From Verrucomicrobiota bacterium (GTDB taxonomy: Bacteria > Verrucomicrobiota > Verrucomicrobiia > Opitutales > Intestinicryptomonadaceae), in assembly GCA_023450935.1 (NCBI GenBank), contig JAEXGH010000016.1, positions 124,001 to 188,000 of the forward strand: a stretch of 64,000 nucleotides of DNA. Reading direction: 5' to 3'. Of this stretch, positions 33,106 through 42,900 are shown in pieces; positions within the stretch are counted from its first letter, which is position 1; each line of letters starts with the position of its first letter. Under the pieces are notes generated by a model. It was not told the DNA's origin. It saw only the letters and a program-made list of their open reading frames with translations, and made no database searches. The translations under genes were made by a program, and so were the position numbers.

Positions 33106-33714
33106 CTATCCTATTTTGCTTTTAAGAAATTCCGCCATTTGCGCGAATGCCGCGCCCCTGTGGCTGACTTTGTTCTTCTCCTCCGGCGAAAGCTCCGCCG
33201 TTGTTTTGCCGAAGCGCGGGACGTAGAAAAGGGGGTCGTAGCCGAAGCCGCCGCAACCGGCCGCGCCGTGGTTGATGACCCCTTCTATCTTGCCCTCGAA
33301 ATGTTTTTCCTCGCCGTCGGGGCAAATGAGGGCTATTGAGCACACGAAGCGCGCCGAACGTTTTTCGTCGGGGACGTTTTCAAGTTCGCGCAAAAGTTTT
33401 TCGTTGTTGCGGGTGTCGGCGTCGGAGCCGTGCACGCCAGCGTAGCGCGCAGAGAAAATCCCCGGAGCACCGCCGAGCGCATCGACGACTATTCCGCTGT
33501 CGTCGGCAAAAACGTAGTTTGCGCCCGCAAGTTTTTTGAGCGAACGCGCCTTTATGAACGCGTTTTCGCGGAAGCTTGTTCCGTTCTCCTCGGGAGGGGC
33601 AAAGCCCGCAACGCCGTCCGCGCCCGCTATGGCGCAGTCGATACCCGCGTGCGCGAACATCTGCGCAAACTCCGCTATTTTGTGCTTGTTTGAAGACGCT
33701 ATGTAGATTTTCAT
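33106..33714 (-). CDS. rdgB: dITP/XTP pyrophosphatase (RdgB/HAM1 family)
   Basis: 202 aa, family length. It removes non-canonical purine nucleotides (dITP, XTP). Motifs are IASSNKHKIAEF at the N-terminus, FADDSGIVVDALGGAPGIFS (about residue 69), GGFGYDPLFYVP and SHRGAAFAQM near the C-terminus. The start ATG overlaps the stop of the preceding HD-domain gene by one base (TGATG), so the two are coupled. Confidence 0.95.
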   Translation of the reverse strand: MKIYIASSNKHKIAEFAQMFAHAGIDCAIAGADGVAGFAPPEENGTSFRENAFIKARSLKKLAGANYVFADDSGIVVDALGGAPGIFSARYAGVHGSDADTRNNEKLLRELENVPDEKRSARFVCSIALICPDGEEKHFEGKIEGVINHGAAGCGGFGYDPLFYVPRFGKTTAELSPEEKNKVSHRGAAFAQMAEFLKSKIG

Positions 33715-34673
33715 CAGTGTTCGACTTTTGCGGCGAGAATTTTGGAATGCAGCGCGGGCACTTCAACAAACTCTCCCGAATTTTCCGCCATTGCGGCTTC
33801 GAGCGCGCCCATTTTGGCGTCGAAATTGTCTATATTTGCAACGAAAATTGCTTCGGGAGTGGCTGCGCGAACGGCCGCGCCCCATTCGGGTTCGCCCTGA
33901 TGGCTCAAAATTATGTGCTCCAAGCGTTCGAGCAAATCCTCCCGAAGCCCGTTTTTAAGCCCCGCCCTGCGGACTATTCTGTAGCCCAAAACAACGTGCC
34001 CTTGCAAAATGCCTATGCGGGTGCGCTCCGAAGCCAACCCCTGCGAGTATTCAAGCACCTTGCCAACATCGTGCAAAATTGTTCCCGCCAACGCCAAATC
34101 CCTGTCGACTTCGGGATAAAGCCCCGCCAACGCCGCCGCCATGCGCGCGCAACGCAGCGAGTGTTCAAGCAGGCCGTAGACGTAGGCGTGGTGCATTTTA
34201 ACCGCGGCGGTCGAAGTGAAATACCGCCCCGCGGTGGAGTCTATTGCGAAGTTTACCGTTGCGCGCAAAGTTTCGTCGGCAATTGAGGATATTAGCGTTT
34301 CAAGCTCGCTACGCATTTGTTCGGGGTCGAAGGGCGAGACGTTTGCGAGAACCTCGAACATTTCGTCGATTTCAACCTGTTCGAGCTTGCGCGCGCCGTC
34401 GATTTTCGGGCTGAGCCTGCCCTGATAGAAATCGGCGGTTGCCTTGAATTCGAAAACGTCGCCGACTTTGGCTTCGCGCAGGGCGGGGAACGCCTGCGAG
34501 CCGTCGAAGCACATTGCCGAGACCGTTCCCGAGTTGTCGCCGAAGTCGAGCATTATGAATTCGCTCGAATTTTTCGCCGTCCGTATTTGCAGCGATTTCA
34601 CGACCGCGATTGTCGAGAACTGAACCTTCCCGTCGGCCTCTTTTATGTTTTTTATTTCCGAAATCTTCGCCAT
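33714..34673 (-). CDS. yhaM: YhaM-like 3'-5' exoribonuclease (OB fold + HD domain)
   Basis: 319 aa. The N-terminal ~105 residues are an OB/tRNA-anti domain (MLDFGDNSGTVSAMCFDG). The remainder is an HD phosphohydrolase domain with metal ligands in HHAYVYGLLEHSLRCA, GTILHDVGKVLEYS, GHVVLGYRIV and HIILSHQGEPEWGA. This layout is that of YhaM/CBF1, which in Firmicutes trims RNA 3' ends. Whether it acts on RNA or DNA here is unknown. It lies 6 nt after prmA and overlaps rdgB. Confidence 0.88.
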   Translation of the reverse strand: MAKISEIKNIKEADGKVQFSTIAVVKSLQIRTAKNSSEFIMLDFGDNSGTVSAMCFDGSQAFPALREAKVGDVFEFKATADFYQGRLSPKIDGARKLEQVEIDEMFEVLANVSPFDPEQMRSELETLISSIADETLRATVNFAIDSTAGRYFTSTAAVKMHHAYVYGLLEHSLRCARMAAALAGLYPEVDRDLALAGTILHDVGKVLEYSQGLASERTRIGILQGHVVLGYRIVRRAGLKNGLREDLLERLEHIILSHQGEPEWGAAVRAATPEAIFVANIDNFDAKMGALEAAMAENSGEFVEVPALHSKILAAKVEH

Positions 34674-34679
34674 ACCGCG

Positions 34680-35558
34680 CTATTTCATTTTTATCACCAA
34701 ACGCGACCAATCGCCCATAGCCATTGATTCGCACGAAGATTCGCGGCCGTCGAGCCTCGAGAGGAAATACTCTTTCACCTTGCCGTTTTCCGCCGCGAGA
34801 ATGCCGCTTAAGACAAGCGTTCCGCCCGCGCGGACGGCGTCGATGAGATTGTCGGCGTAAATGCAGAGAACGTCGGAAATGATGTTTGCAAGAACGATGT
34901 CGGCCTGCCGCCCCTCGAGGGCGCGCTCAATGCCCGCGTGCTCGAACGAAAGTCCGTCAAGGGCGATGTTGTTGAGCTTGGCGTTTTCAAGGCTCACGCG
35001 GACGGCCTCTTCGTCCCTGTCGAAGCCGAACACGCGCCCGAAGCCGAACATTTTTGCGGTCAAAGCCAAAATGCCCGAACCGCAGCCTGCGTCGATAATG
35101 TATTTGTCCGAGACATCGCCGCCGCATTCGTCGATGTAGTCGAGCATTGCCATTGCGCAGAGGCGCGTGGTGGGGTGGTCGCCCGTGCCGAAGGCAAGCC
35201 CCGCGTCGAAGTAGAAAACTTTTTGCCCCGCGGGCTCTTTGAAATCGCCGCGCATCCAGAGGGGAACCCAGTTGAGGTCTTTGTAGTTCCAAGCGGTGAG
35301 GAATTTTTTGTATTCGTTCTGCCAGTCTTTGTCGCAGACGGCTTCAAGCGCATATGTTTCGGAAAGCTCGGGGAACGCCCTGCGCAATTCGGCAAACGAA
35401 TTCGCCGCCTGTGCTTCGTCGTCGAAATACCCGAAGAGCATAGTGTCGTGCTTGTCGTCGATTTTCTCGATTCCCCAATTCGAACAGCCCGTTTCGCAGC
35501 ACCACGATTCAATTGGCTCGGAAAGCGGATTTTTAATTTTAAGTTCTATTTTTACCAT
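34680..35558 (-). CDS. prmA: Ribosomal protein L11 methyltransferase
   Basis: 292 aa. The SAM-dependent methyltransferase domain has GLAFGTGDHPTTRLC (about residue 119), IIDAGCGSGILALTA (motif I, about 154) and DIVLANIISDVL (motif IV, NxxP-like without the Pro). The N-terminal ~90 residues form the L11-binding domain. PrmA trimethylates L11. It follows trxB by 3 nt. The identification is firm from GTGDHPTT, which is specific to PrmA. Confidence 0.93.
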   Translation of the reverse strand: MVKIELKIKNPLSEPIESWCCETGCSNWGIEKIDDKHDTMLFGYFDDEAQAANSFAELRRAFPELSETYALEAVCDKDWQNEYKKFLTAWNYKDLNWVPLWMRGDFKEPAGQKVFYFDAGLAFGTGDHPTTRLCAMAMLDYIDECGGDVSDKYIIDAGCGSGILALTAKMFGFGRVFGFDRDEEAVRVSLENAKLNNIALDGLSFEHAGIERALEGRQADIVLANIISDVLCIYADNLIDAVRAGGTLVLSGILAAENGKVKEYFLSRLDGRESSCESMAMGDWSRLVIKMK

Positions 35559-35561
35559 ATT

Positions 35562-36479
35562 CTATTTGTTGTTGCTTGCCATAATTGCGGCTTTGCAGCC
35601 CGAAGCCGCGGCGGTTATGGCCTGTCGAAATTCCTTGTCGGCGCAGTCTCCCGCGGCGTATACGTTGGCGGCGGAAGTTTTTACGGAGTCGAAAACTTTT
35701 ATGTAGCCCTCGGCGTCGATTTCGACGGCGTCGGCAAAAACCGCCGTGTTGGGGGTGTGCCCGATTGCCACAAAAACGCCCGCGCACGGAATTGTGGAAA
35801 GCGCGCCCGTCTCCACGTTTTTGACGACTACCGCCGCGCATTTGCGCGTTTGGGTATCCGCTACAACCTCATGCAAAACGCTGTTCCAAACGGGCGTAAT
35901 TTTTTCGTTCGAAAGCGCGCGCTCCGCCATCACTTTGGAAGCCCTGAGCGCGTCGCGCCTGTGCACGAGTTTTACCGAAGAACAAAAGCGGGCAAGAAAC
36001 AAAGCCTCTTCGCAGGCGGTGTCACCGCCGCCTACCACAACCACGTCGCGCCCCTTGTAGAACGCGCCGTCGCAAGTGGCGCACGCGGAAACCCCGCCGC
36101 CGCCGAAAAGCTCGCGTTCGCCCTTCGCGCCCGTCATTCTGGGCGAAGAGCCGACTGCTATTATCACGCGTTTTGTTTCCAGCACATCGCCGCCCGCCAA
36201 AAAAAGCCGTTTCGTTTCGCCCGAAAAATCCACGCGCCCCACCGTTGCGCTTTCAATGCGCGCGCCGAACTTTTCCGCCTGCCGGCGCATATTCATAAGC
36301 AGGTCGAACCCGTTGACGCCGTCGGGGAAACCTGGGTAGTTTTCAACGTCGGTTGTTGTAACAAGCAGGCCGCCGGGGGCGTTGCCCTCCAAAACAAGCG
36401 GATTCATTCCCGCTCGCGCGGCGTAGATTGCCGCGCCCATTCCCGCGCAACCGCTTCCGATAATCACGATTTCTTCCAT
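35562..36479 (-). CDS. trxB: Thioredoxin reductase
   Basis: 305 aa FAD/NADPH flavoprotein that reduces thioredoxin. FAD-binding GSGCAGMGAAIYAARA lies at the N-terminus. The redox pair is in VSACATCDGAF (about residue 135), NADPH-binding VVGGGDTACEEALFLA follows, and IGHTPNT and VYAAGDCAD near the C-terminus complete the FAD site. I chose ATG 36479; the upstream extension is not TrxB-like. It heads a compact six-gene run. A thioredoxin-like secreted protein at 16.3 kb is not an obvious partner because it is exported. Confidence 0.95.
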   Translation of the reverse strand: MEEIVIIGSGCAGMGAAIYAARAGMNPLVLEGNAPGGLLVTTTDVENYPGFPDGVNGFDLLMNMRRQAEKFGARIESATVGRVDFSGETKRLFLAGGDVLETKRVIIAVGSSPRMTGAKGERELFGGGGVSACATCDGAFYKGRDVVVVGGGDTACEEALFLARFCSSVKLVHRRDALRASKVMAERALSNEKITPVWNSVLHEVVADTQTRKCAAVVVKNVETGALSTIPCAGVFVAIGHTPNTAVFADAVEIDAEGYIKVFDSVKTSAANVYAAGDCADKEFRQAITAAASGCKAAIMASNNK

Positions 36480-36609
36480 ACTGTTTACAATCGGTTTGTT
36501 TTGCCAGAAGATACGATATTTTTTCGGGCAAGGGCAAGGAAATTTCACGCGCAAGGCTCAAATGGCTTGAAAAATAGGCGCGGCGGTTCGATAGTTTCCA
36601 CCGAAAATT

Positions 36610-37404
36610 ATGAAACTTGTCGATACCCACGCCCACCTCGATTCATTCGCCAAGGACGGAACGCTTGACGACGTTTTGCGCGAGGCCGAAACCGCGGGGC
36701 TTGAGCGCATAATCACCGCCTCCGCAAAGCCCGAAGACTGGCTTTTATACGCGAAAATGGCCGAAGACCACGCGGGATTCGTCTCTTGGCAGATAGGAAT
36801 CCACCCCGAAGACATAGACGAAAATTCCGACATCGCCCTCGACGCGCTCGCAACGTTTTTCGCGGCGAAAACTCCGCCCGTAGCAATCGGAGAAATCGGG
36901 CTTGACTACCACTTCCTGCCCGCCGACTCTTCCGCCGAAAAAATAGCAGCCCGCCAAAAGGAAATTTTCCGCCGCCAACTTCTGCTTGCAAAGGATATGC
37001 AGACAAAAGTCTGCATTCACGCGCGCGACGCCGTTGACGACGCCATAGCCGTCATGCGCGAAGCCGACTTCGACTTTTCAAACGCCGTCTTCCACTGCTA
37101 CGCGGGCAACGAAGCCCAGCTTGAACTCCTCAACGCCCTCGGCGCGAGAGCCTCTTGGACGGGCGTTATAACCTACAAAAGTGCCGAGCAAATGCGCCGC
37201 TGCATGCTTCGGCAAGGGCTCGGCAAGATTATGTTCGAGACCGACTGCCCGTATCTCGCACCCGTTCCCCTGCGCGGCAGGCAAAACCGCCCCGCGTTTG
37301 TAAGGCACACGGTTGAATTTGCCGCCGCCCTCTTCGGGCTGCCCGCGGAAGAGCTCGCCGAGCTCTCCACGCGCAACGCAACCCAATTTTTTTATGACTC
37401 TTAA
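36610..37404 (+). CDS. tatD: TatD family metal-dependent DNase
   Basis: 264 aa TIM-barrel hydrolase. Metal ligands are visible in DTHAHLDSF, IGIHPEDI, AIGEIGLDYHF, CIHARDA, FHCYAGN and FETDCPYLAPVPLRG. Family members have 3'-5' DNase or deacylase activity and take part in DNA repair. The stop codon TAA is provided by the first bases of a family A repeat (CTTAAAGTGGCG). It is transcribed divergently from trxB. Confidence 0.94.
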   Translation: MKLVDTHAHLDSFAKDGTLDDVLREAETAGLERIITASAKPEDWLLYAKMAEDHAGFVSWQIGIHPEDIDENSDIALDALATFFAAKTPPVAIGEIGLDYHFLPADSSAEKIAARQKEIFRRQLLLAKDMQTKVCIHARDAVDDAIAVMREADFDFSNAVFHCYAGNEAQLELLNALGARASWTGVITYKSAEQMRRCMLRQGLGKIMFETDCPYLAPVPLRGRQNRPAFVRHTVEFAAALFGLPAEELAELSTRNATQFFYDS

Positions 37405-37728
37405 AGTGGCGGCGATTGCCGCAGGCAATGCGCCTTTGCTCTCTGATTAAAGTTTTTCGAAAGCGGCGGCAATCGGCATAGCCGATGTGCCTTTGCCACT
37501 TAATTGAAGCAAAGCAACATTGGCGTAGCCAATTTGCGCCTCTTCACAACACGTAAAAACGGCGATTGCCGCAGGCAATACGCCTTTGTTTGTTGGTTAA
37601 AGTTTTTTTAATAAAAAACAAAAGGGACATCGGTTATACTGATGTCCCTTTGACTATCTACTTTTCTTTAATCGGTGGACAAAGCGGAGTTTGAACAAAG
37701 TTCATTCCGCGCCACTTTAGAAAAAATA
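37398..37728. repeat. Palindromic repeat cluster: family A copies 22-26
   Basis: Between the convergent ends of tatD and the PEP-CTERM gene. Cores lie at 37415-37429 (ATTGCC/GGCAAT), 37472-37486 (ATCGGC/GCCGAT), 37519-37533 (ATTGGC/GCCAAT, reverse orientation), 37565-37579 (ATTGCC/GGCAAT) and an imperfect one at 37685-37710 (TTGAAC/GTTCA within GCGGA/CCGC). The first copy supplies the tatD stop codon. A separate strong hairpin is at 37621-37651. Confidence 0.9.
37621..37651 (-). terminator. Strong hairpin, possible terminator
   Basis: AAAGGGACATC/GATGTCCCTTT, an 11-bp perfect stem with a 9-nt loop. On the minus strand TTTTGTTTTTT follows. Confidence 0.6.
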
Positions 37729-37729
37729 A

Positions 37730-37762
37730 AAAGCCTTTCGGAAATCCCGAAAGGCTTGTTTT
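37730..37762 (-). terminator. Intrinsic terminator of the PEP-CTERM gene
   Basis: AAGCCTTTCGG/CCGAAAGGCTT stem with a 4-nt loop, followed by T-rich sequence on the minus strand. It begins about 20 nt after the stop. Confidence 0.88.
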
Positions 37763-37781
37763 TCAAAGGTTGCTTGAAATT

Positions 37782-39608
37782 CTACTTGCGTCTGCGATAT
37801 GCCGCAAAAGCCAAAGTGATTGAAGCAAATACCACTGCATATGTGGCAGGCTCGGGAACGTTGCTTACAACGTTTACAAAATACGAACCGTCGCCCGCGT
37901 CAACCAAGTTAAGCTTGAGGTTTTCACCATTGACGGCAAAGTAGTTGTTTATTTCCTCTTCGTTCAAATCGTAAACTCTAAGTTTGTTGGAGAGCTCAGA
38001 AGAAAGAACCACGCTGCCCGTCGTCAAATACGCGCCGTCCAACGATTTCACAGTTTCGTCCCGACCCAAAACGAGGCTGCCGTCCGAGCCGAACTCGAGA
38101 TTAAGTTTGCTTGAAGCTGCATCGTTGAAGAGGAAACCGCCTATGTTGTTCTGGGCGTTGATAACGAACGTGGTGTCGTTTAATCCTGCGTCGATTCCGC
38201 CCGCATTTTCAAAGCGGAAAACGGACTTTGCCTGACTTTCCGCGCCCGCGATTGCAAAGGCGTCGGTCGAATTGAGCACGAATTTCGCGCCCTTTGTAAT
38301 ATACAAGTCGTTGCCGAAAACAAGCGCGCCCATTGCGGCGTTCGACGTTACGGTTGCAGTGCCGCGAACCCAGTTCTTGGAGTATGTTGTGTTAATCTTG
38401 TTCTGGACGAGGGTTGCAGTTGAAGCGAACGTCGTGTTGGCGTTGATACCGTAGATGAACGTGTCGGCGTTCAAAACGTTGGAGTCTCTGCCGCTGCCGT
38501 TGATTATGAGCGAACCCTCAAATACGCCGCCCGTTCTCAAACCCGCCGCAACCGTAATGGACGAACCTTCCTGCGCGTTTATCTTGTCGAAAATGTTGTT
38601 GCCGCCTGTGGTGTCACCTGCTGTCGGCGCCGCCAAATTGAGCACCGCATTCTTGCCGACGTTGACAGCTGCGTTATTTGCCGTCCAACGTCCCAGAGCC
38701 GTAATCGACTTGCCGTCAGCTATGTTGATGTTTGCCGACAAGTTTGTAGCGAGGTTGAAGCGCGAAGACGAGAAGTTCAGGTTGATTGTGCCCACCTGCC
38801 CGCGTTCGCCCGCAACTTGGAAGTTTGTTGCTCCAACATCAACGTCTCCATTGACATTAATTGTCTTGCCAATTGCGCCCGTAATTAAGGCGTTGAACGT
38901 CCCTCCGTTTGCGGGGTTTACTGCCTTTGTATAGTTGAAAACAACGGTGTCGCCGAGGGCGGAAACATCGGTCGTTATACCGCCATTGAAAACAAAGTTG
39001 TTCCAAGTGTCGTATTTTTTGAGGTTGACCGTCTGGTTTTTGTCGCCGATAACAAAGACCAATTCATCGCTCTGGTTCATTGAACTGAGGTTCAATGTGC
39101 TGTTAATTCCGGCGTTTGCTTCGAGTCTAATTGCTGCCTTAGCGGCAACCGACATTTTGTCTTGATAGTCCAATGTGGCGTTTACGCCCCTGAATGTCAT
39201 TTCGCGAACCCAAGTATAAACGCCCATGTCTTCTTTCGTCCCGAAGTAGATGTCCGCGCCAGTGCCCGTAAACGTGGGAAAATACACGGTGGTGCTGGAG
39301 AGACTTTCTTTGCCCGCCAACCAGCCGAAGCCCACCTCTCCGTTAAGCGTGTTTCCCGAGGCCGACGTGCCCGTGAGGAATTTTGTGCCCGTAGTTGAGC
39401 CGAGGTCGAACGAAGAAGAAACGTGCCTTGAGGCGCTTCTGTTCTGGACGACGGTGATGTTGTCGCCGCCGATTACATAATTGCCGAACTGCTTAAAAAA
39501 AGTTTCCGGCTTGTCGATTGATTCGGTTATTGCGGTGCTGTCGTCTATTTCGCCCGCAAACACGGCTGCCGAAGCAAACAGCAGTATGGGTGTTAGTATT
39601 TTCTTCAT
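37782..39608 (-). CDS. PEP-CTERM sorted, autotransporter-like beta-helix surface protein
   Basis: 608 aa. An N-terminal signal peptide (MKKILTPILLFASAAVFAGE) is followed by ~540 residues rich in G, N, T, S and V with repeated short hydrophobic-polar stretches (ALITGAIGKTINVNG, DSNVLNADTFIYG), typical of a right-handed beta-helix. The C-terminus is a PEP-CTERM sorting signal: VPEPATY, a hydrophobic segment, then AYRRRK. Such signals are cleaved by an exosortase, not seen in this window. I chose ATG 39608 with AGGAG 11 nt upstream. The putative promoter contains a G8 tract, so on/off variation is possible. The adhesin or matrix role is inferred. Confidence 0.87.
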   Translation of the reverse strand: MKKILTPILLFASAAVFAGEIDDSTAITESIDKPETFFKQFGNYVIGGDNITVVQNRSASRHVSSSFDLGSTTGTKFLTGTSASGNTLNGEVGFGWLAGKESLSSTTVYFPTFTGTGADIYFGTKEDMGVYTWVREMTFRGVNATLDYQDKMSVAAKAAIRLEANAGINSTLNLSSMNQSDELVFVIGDKNQTVNLKKYDTWNNFVFNGGITTDVSALGDTVVFNYTKAVNPANGGTFNALITGAIGKTINVNGDVDVGATNFQVAGERGQVGTINLNFSSSRFNLATNLSANINIADGKSITALGRWTANNAAVNVGKNAVLNLAAPTAGDTTGGNNIFDKINAQEGSSITVAAGLRTGGVFEGSLIINGSGRDSNVLNADTFIYGINANTTFASTATLVQNKINTTYSKNWVRGTATVTSNAAMGALVFGNDLYITKGAKFVLNSTDAFAIAGAESQAKSVFRFENAGGIDAGLNDTTFVINAQNNIGGFLFNDAASSKLNLEFGSDGSLVLGRDETVKSLDGAYLTTGSVVLSSELSNKLRVYDLNEEEINNYFAVNGENLKLNLVDAGDGSYFVNVVSNVPEPATYAVVFASITLAFAAYRRRK

Positions 39609-39662
39609 ATTTCTTTTCACTCCTTTTTCGCGTAATTAAGACACTTTTTTAAAAGGTTTTGC

Positions 39663-39691
39663 ATAAATTACCCCCCCCAAGAAATTTGCAA
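39663..39691 (-). promoter_or_regulatory. Putative promoter of the PEP-CTERM gene with a G8 homopolymer in its spacer
   Basis: On the minus strand TTGCAA (39691-39686) is followed by a spacer that contains GGGGGGGG (39678-39671), then TAATTT/ATTTAT. At the present length the best -10 match (TAATTT) is at 15 nt, and a weaker one (ATTTAT) at 17 nt. Gain or loss of G would change the spacing. The rest of the 320-nt gap between the two genes holds the PFOR terminator and A/T-rich sequence without genes. Confidence 0.45.
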
Positions 39692-39865
39692 GTCTTTTTT
39701 ATTATTTTTATTAAAATTTTTTAGCATTGTTTGTTAAAGCCACTATTTCACGGGGTTTGCGGGGCAAAGTGGAGCGCGTTTTTTTAGAAAAATCGCGGTT
39801 TTCGAAGAAAAATCTGAAAAATTCCGCCGACGTAAGTGCGGATTTTAGATAAGCCGAAGTTGCGC

Positions 39866-39900
39866 AAAAAAAAGGACGCCCCCGAATGGGAACGTCCAGT
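39866..39900 (-). terminator. Intrinsic terminator of the PFOR gene
   Basis: GGACG..CCC/GGG..CGTCC stem, then T8 on the minus strand, about 30 nt after the stop. Confidence 0.88.
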
Positions 39901-39927
39901 TTGTCAATTTGCATTTACCGCGCCGAA

Positions 39928-42900
39928 TTACTTGCGTTCGGCGAGGTATTTGTATTTCGCCCAGCGAGCGTCTACGAACGCCTGTGCCTTTGCGTCGAGC
40001 GCGGCAGCGCGGTCGGGGTTGGCTCTCAGCAATGAGGCGAAACGGTTTTCCGCCTTCATATACTCGATAACCGGAAGTTTCGGGTCTTTCGAGTCGAGCT
40101 GGAACGGGTTGAGCCCCTGTTCTATTCTGCGCGGGTCGTATCTATACAACGGCCAGTAGCCCGAATCGACCGCCGCCTTTTGCTGAGCGGGCCCGTTTAC
40201 GAGGTTGTAGCCGTGGTTGATACAGTGGCAGTAGGCGATGACCAGCGAAGAGCCTTCGTAGCTGTCGGCTTCAGCCAATGCCTTGATTGCCTGTGCGTCG
40301 TTCGCGCCGATTGCAATCTGGGCGACGTATACGTTGCCGTAGTCAACCGCCAACATACCGAGGTCTTTTTTCGGGGTTGACTTGCCCTGAGTTGCGAACT
40401 TTGCAACCGCGCCGACAGGCGTAGCCTTGCTCATCTGACCGCCCGTGTTGGAGTAGACTTCGGTGTCCATCACCATAATGTTGATGTTTTTGCCGCTCGC
40501 CAGAACGTGGTCGAGACCGCCGTAGCCGCTGTCGTATGCCCAGCCGTCGCCGCCGAGTATCCAGACGGTGCGTTCGACGAGGTCGTCGGCAACTGACTTG
40601 AGCGCGAGAGCCTCAATAGACTTGTCGCCCGCAAGCTTGTTTTTCAATGCCGCAACGCGTTCGCGCTGTTTTACGATGCCCGCCTCCGTCGATTGATCGG
40701 CTTCGAGCAGTTCCTTGACGAAATCGTCGCCGAGCTTCGGGGCGAGTCTCTGGACGAGGTCTTTGCCCATCGCCTTTTTCATATCAAGCGAGATTCTGAA
40801 GCCGAAGCCGAATTCAGCGTTGTCTTCGAACAGCGAGTTCGCCCAAGCGGGGCCTCTGCCGTCCTGATTTACGCAATACGGCGTGGTCGGCAAATTGCCG
40901 CCGTAAATCGAGGAGCAGCCCGTCGCGTTGGCGATGAACAGCCTGTCGCCGAACAACTGTGTGAGCGTGCGGACATAGGGTGTTTCGCCGCAACCCGCGC
41001 AGCAGCCCGAGAACTCGAACAACGGCTGGCGGAACTGGACTTCCTTGACCGACGTGCCCAGCGAGAGTCTGTCGGGATTGGGAATGTCGAGGAAGAACTT
41101 GAAGTTCTTCTTTTCCGTTTCGCGGACGGGTTCTTGCGCAACCATCATCAACGCCTTTACCCCCTCTTCGGTTCTGCTCTTTGCGGGGCAGACTGTAGCG
41201 CACAAGCCGCAACCCGTGCAGTCTTCGGGGGCTACTTGGATTGTATAAGAGTAGTCGGCGTATTTCTCCTTGTCTTTGGGCATCGGACGGAAAGCCGCCT
41301 TTTTGAATGCCTCCGGAGCTTTTTCAAGCTCTGAATTCGGATAGAATTTCGCGCGAATCGCCGCATGCGGGCAGATTGTGGCGCACTTTGTGCACTGTAT
41401 GCACAAGTCGGGATTCCAAGACGGAATTTCTATTGCTATATTGCGCTTTTCCCACTGCGTGGTTGCCGAAGGCCAAGTGCCGTCAACGGGCAACGCCGAA
41501 ACGGGGAGCTTGTCGCCCTCTTCGCGCATCATTACCGCCGTCACGCGCTTTACGAAATCGGGAGCTTCGTCGGAAACTGTCGGCGCATAGCCCTTTTCCG
41601 CGGTAACCGCCGCGGGGACTTCGACCTGTTCGAGGTTGGCGACCGAAGCGTCAACCGCCGCAAAGTTTTTCTGGACAACCTGCGGGCCCTTCTTGCCGTA
41701 TGTTTTTTCGATTGCCGCCTTAATCTTTTCTATTGCTTCGTCCTTCGGAAGAACGCCGGAAATTGCGAAGTAGCAGGTCTGCATTATCGTGTTGATTCTT
41801 CCGCCCATGCCCATCGCCTTGGCTACTTTGTAGGCGTCGATAACGTAGAACTTGAGCTGCTTGTCGATAATGGTCTGCTGAACCGTTTTATTGAGGTGAT
41901 TCCAGACGTTCTTGGCGTCGTAGATTGAATTGAGCAGGAAGACCGCACCCTTGTCTGCGCAACCGAGAACGTTGTATTTCTCCATAAACGAGAACTGGTG
42001 GCAACCCACAAACTGCGCGTTGTTGACCAAATACGGAGCTTTAATCGGATTCGGGCCGAAGCGCAGGTGCGATACCGTTATACCGCCGCTCTTTTTGGAG
42101 TCGTATACGAAATACGCCTGAGCGTAGTTGGGGGTTTCGTGCCCGATGATTTTAATGGTGTTCTTGTTCGCGCCGACTGTGCCGTCGGAACCGAGACCGA
42201 AGAACACTGCGCTGAGAACGCTCTTGTCTTCAAGCCTGAACGATTCGTCGTATGAAATCGAGGCGTTTGTGACGTCGTCGATAATGCCGACGGAGAAGTG
42301 GTTCTTGGGCTTGTCGGAAGACATATTGTCGAAAACGCCCTTCGCCATTGCGGGAGTGTAGTCTTTCGAACCGAGAGCGTAGCGGCCGCCGATGATAATC
42401 GGGTCGAAGCTGCGCGGAAGGATTCCGCTGTTGCGCGCCTCTGCAACCGACGCCGAAACTTCTTCGTAAAGGGGTTCGCCCATTGCGCCGAGTTCCTTTG
42501 TCCTGTCCAAAACCGTGATTTTCTTGACGCTCTGCGGAATCGCCTTTGCGAACATCTCCACGCTGAACGGACGGAACATTCTGATTTTCAAAACGCCGAC
42601 TTTCCCGCCCGCCGCGTTCAAAACTTTTGCGACTTCTTCGGTCGTTTCCGCGCCGCTGCCCATCATAACCACGATTTCTTCCGCGTCGGGCGCGCCGACG
42701 TATTCGTAGGGCTTATACGTTCTGCCCGTGAGCTTGCCGAGCTTTTGCATCTGTTCGGCGACGATTTCCGCGCACTTGGCGTAGTAGGGATTGCGCGCCT
42801 CCCACGACTGGAAGTAGACGTCGGGGTTCTGCGCCGTGCCTCTGATGAAGGGCTTTTCGGGATTGAGCGAACGTTCGCGGATTTCCAAAATCTTTTCGTA

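Noticed and set aside
34938..36668. 576-codon plus-strand frame opposite prmA and trxB
   Set aside because: It spans two confidently identified genes in antisense and shows no family motif.
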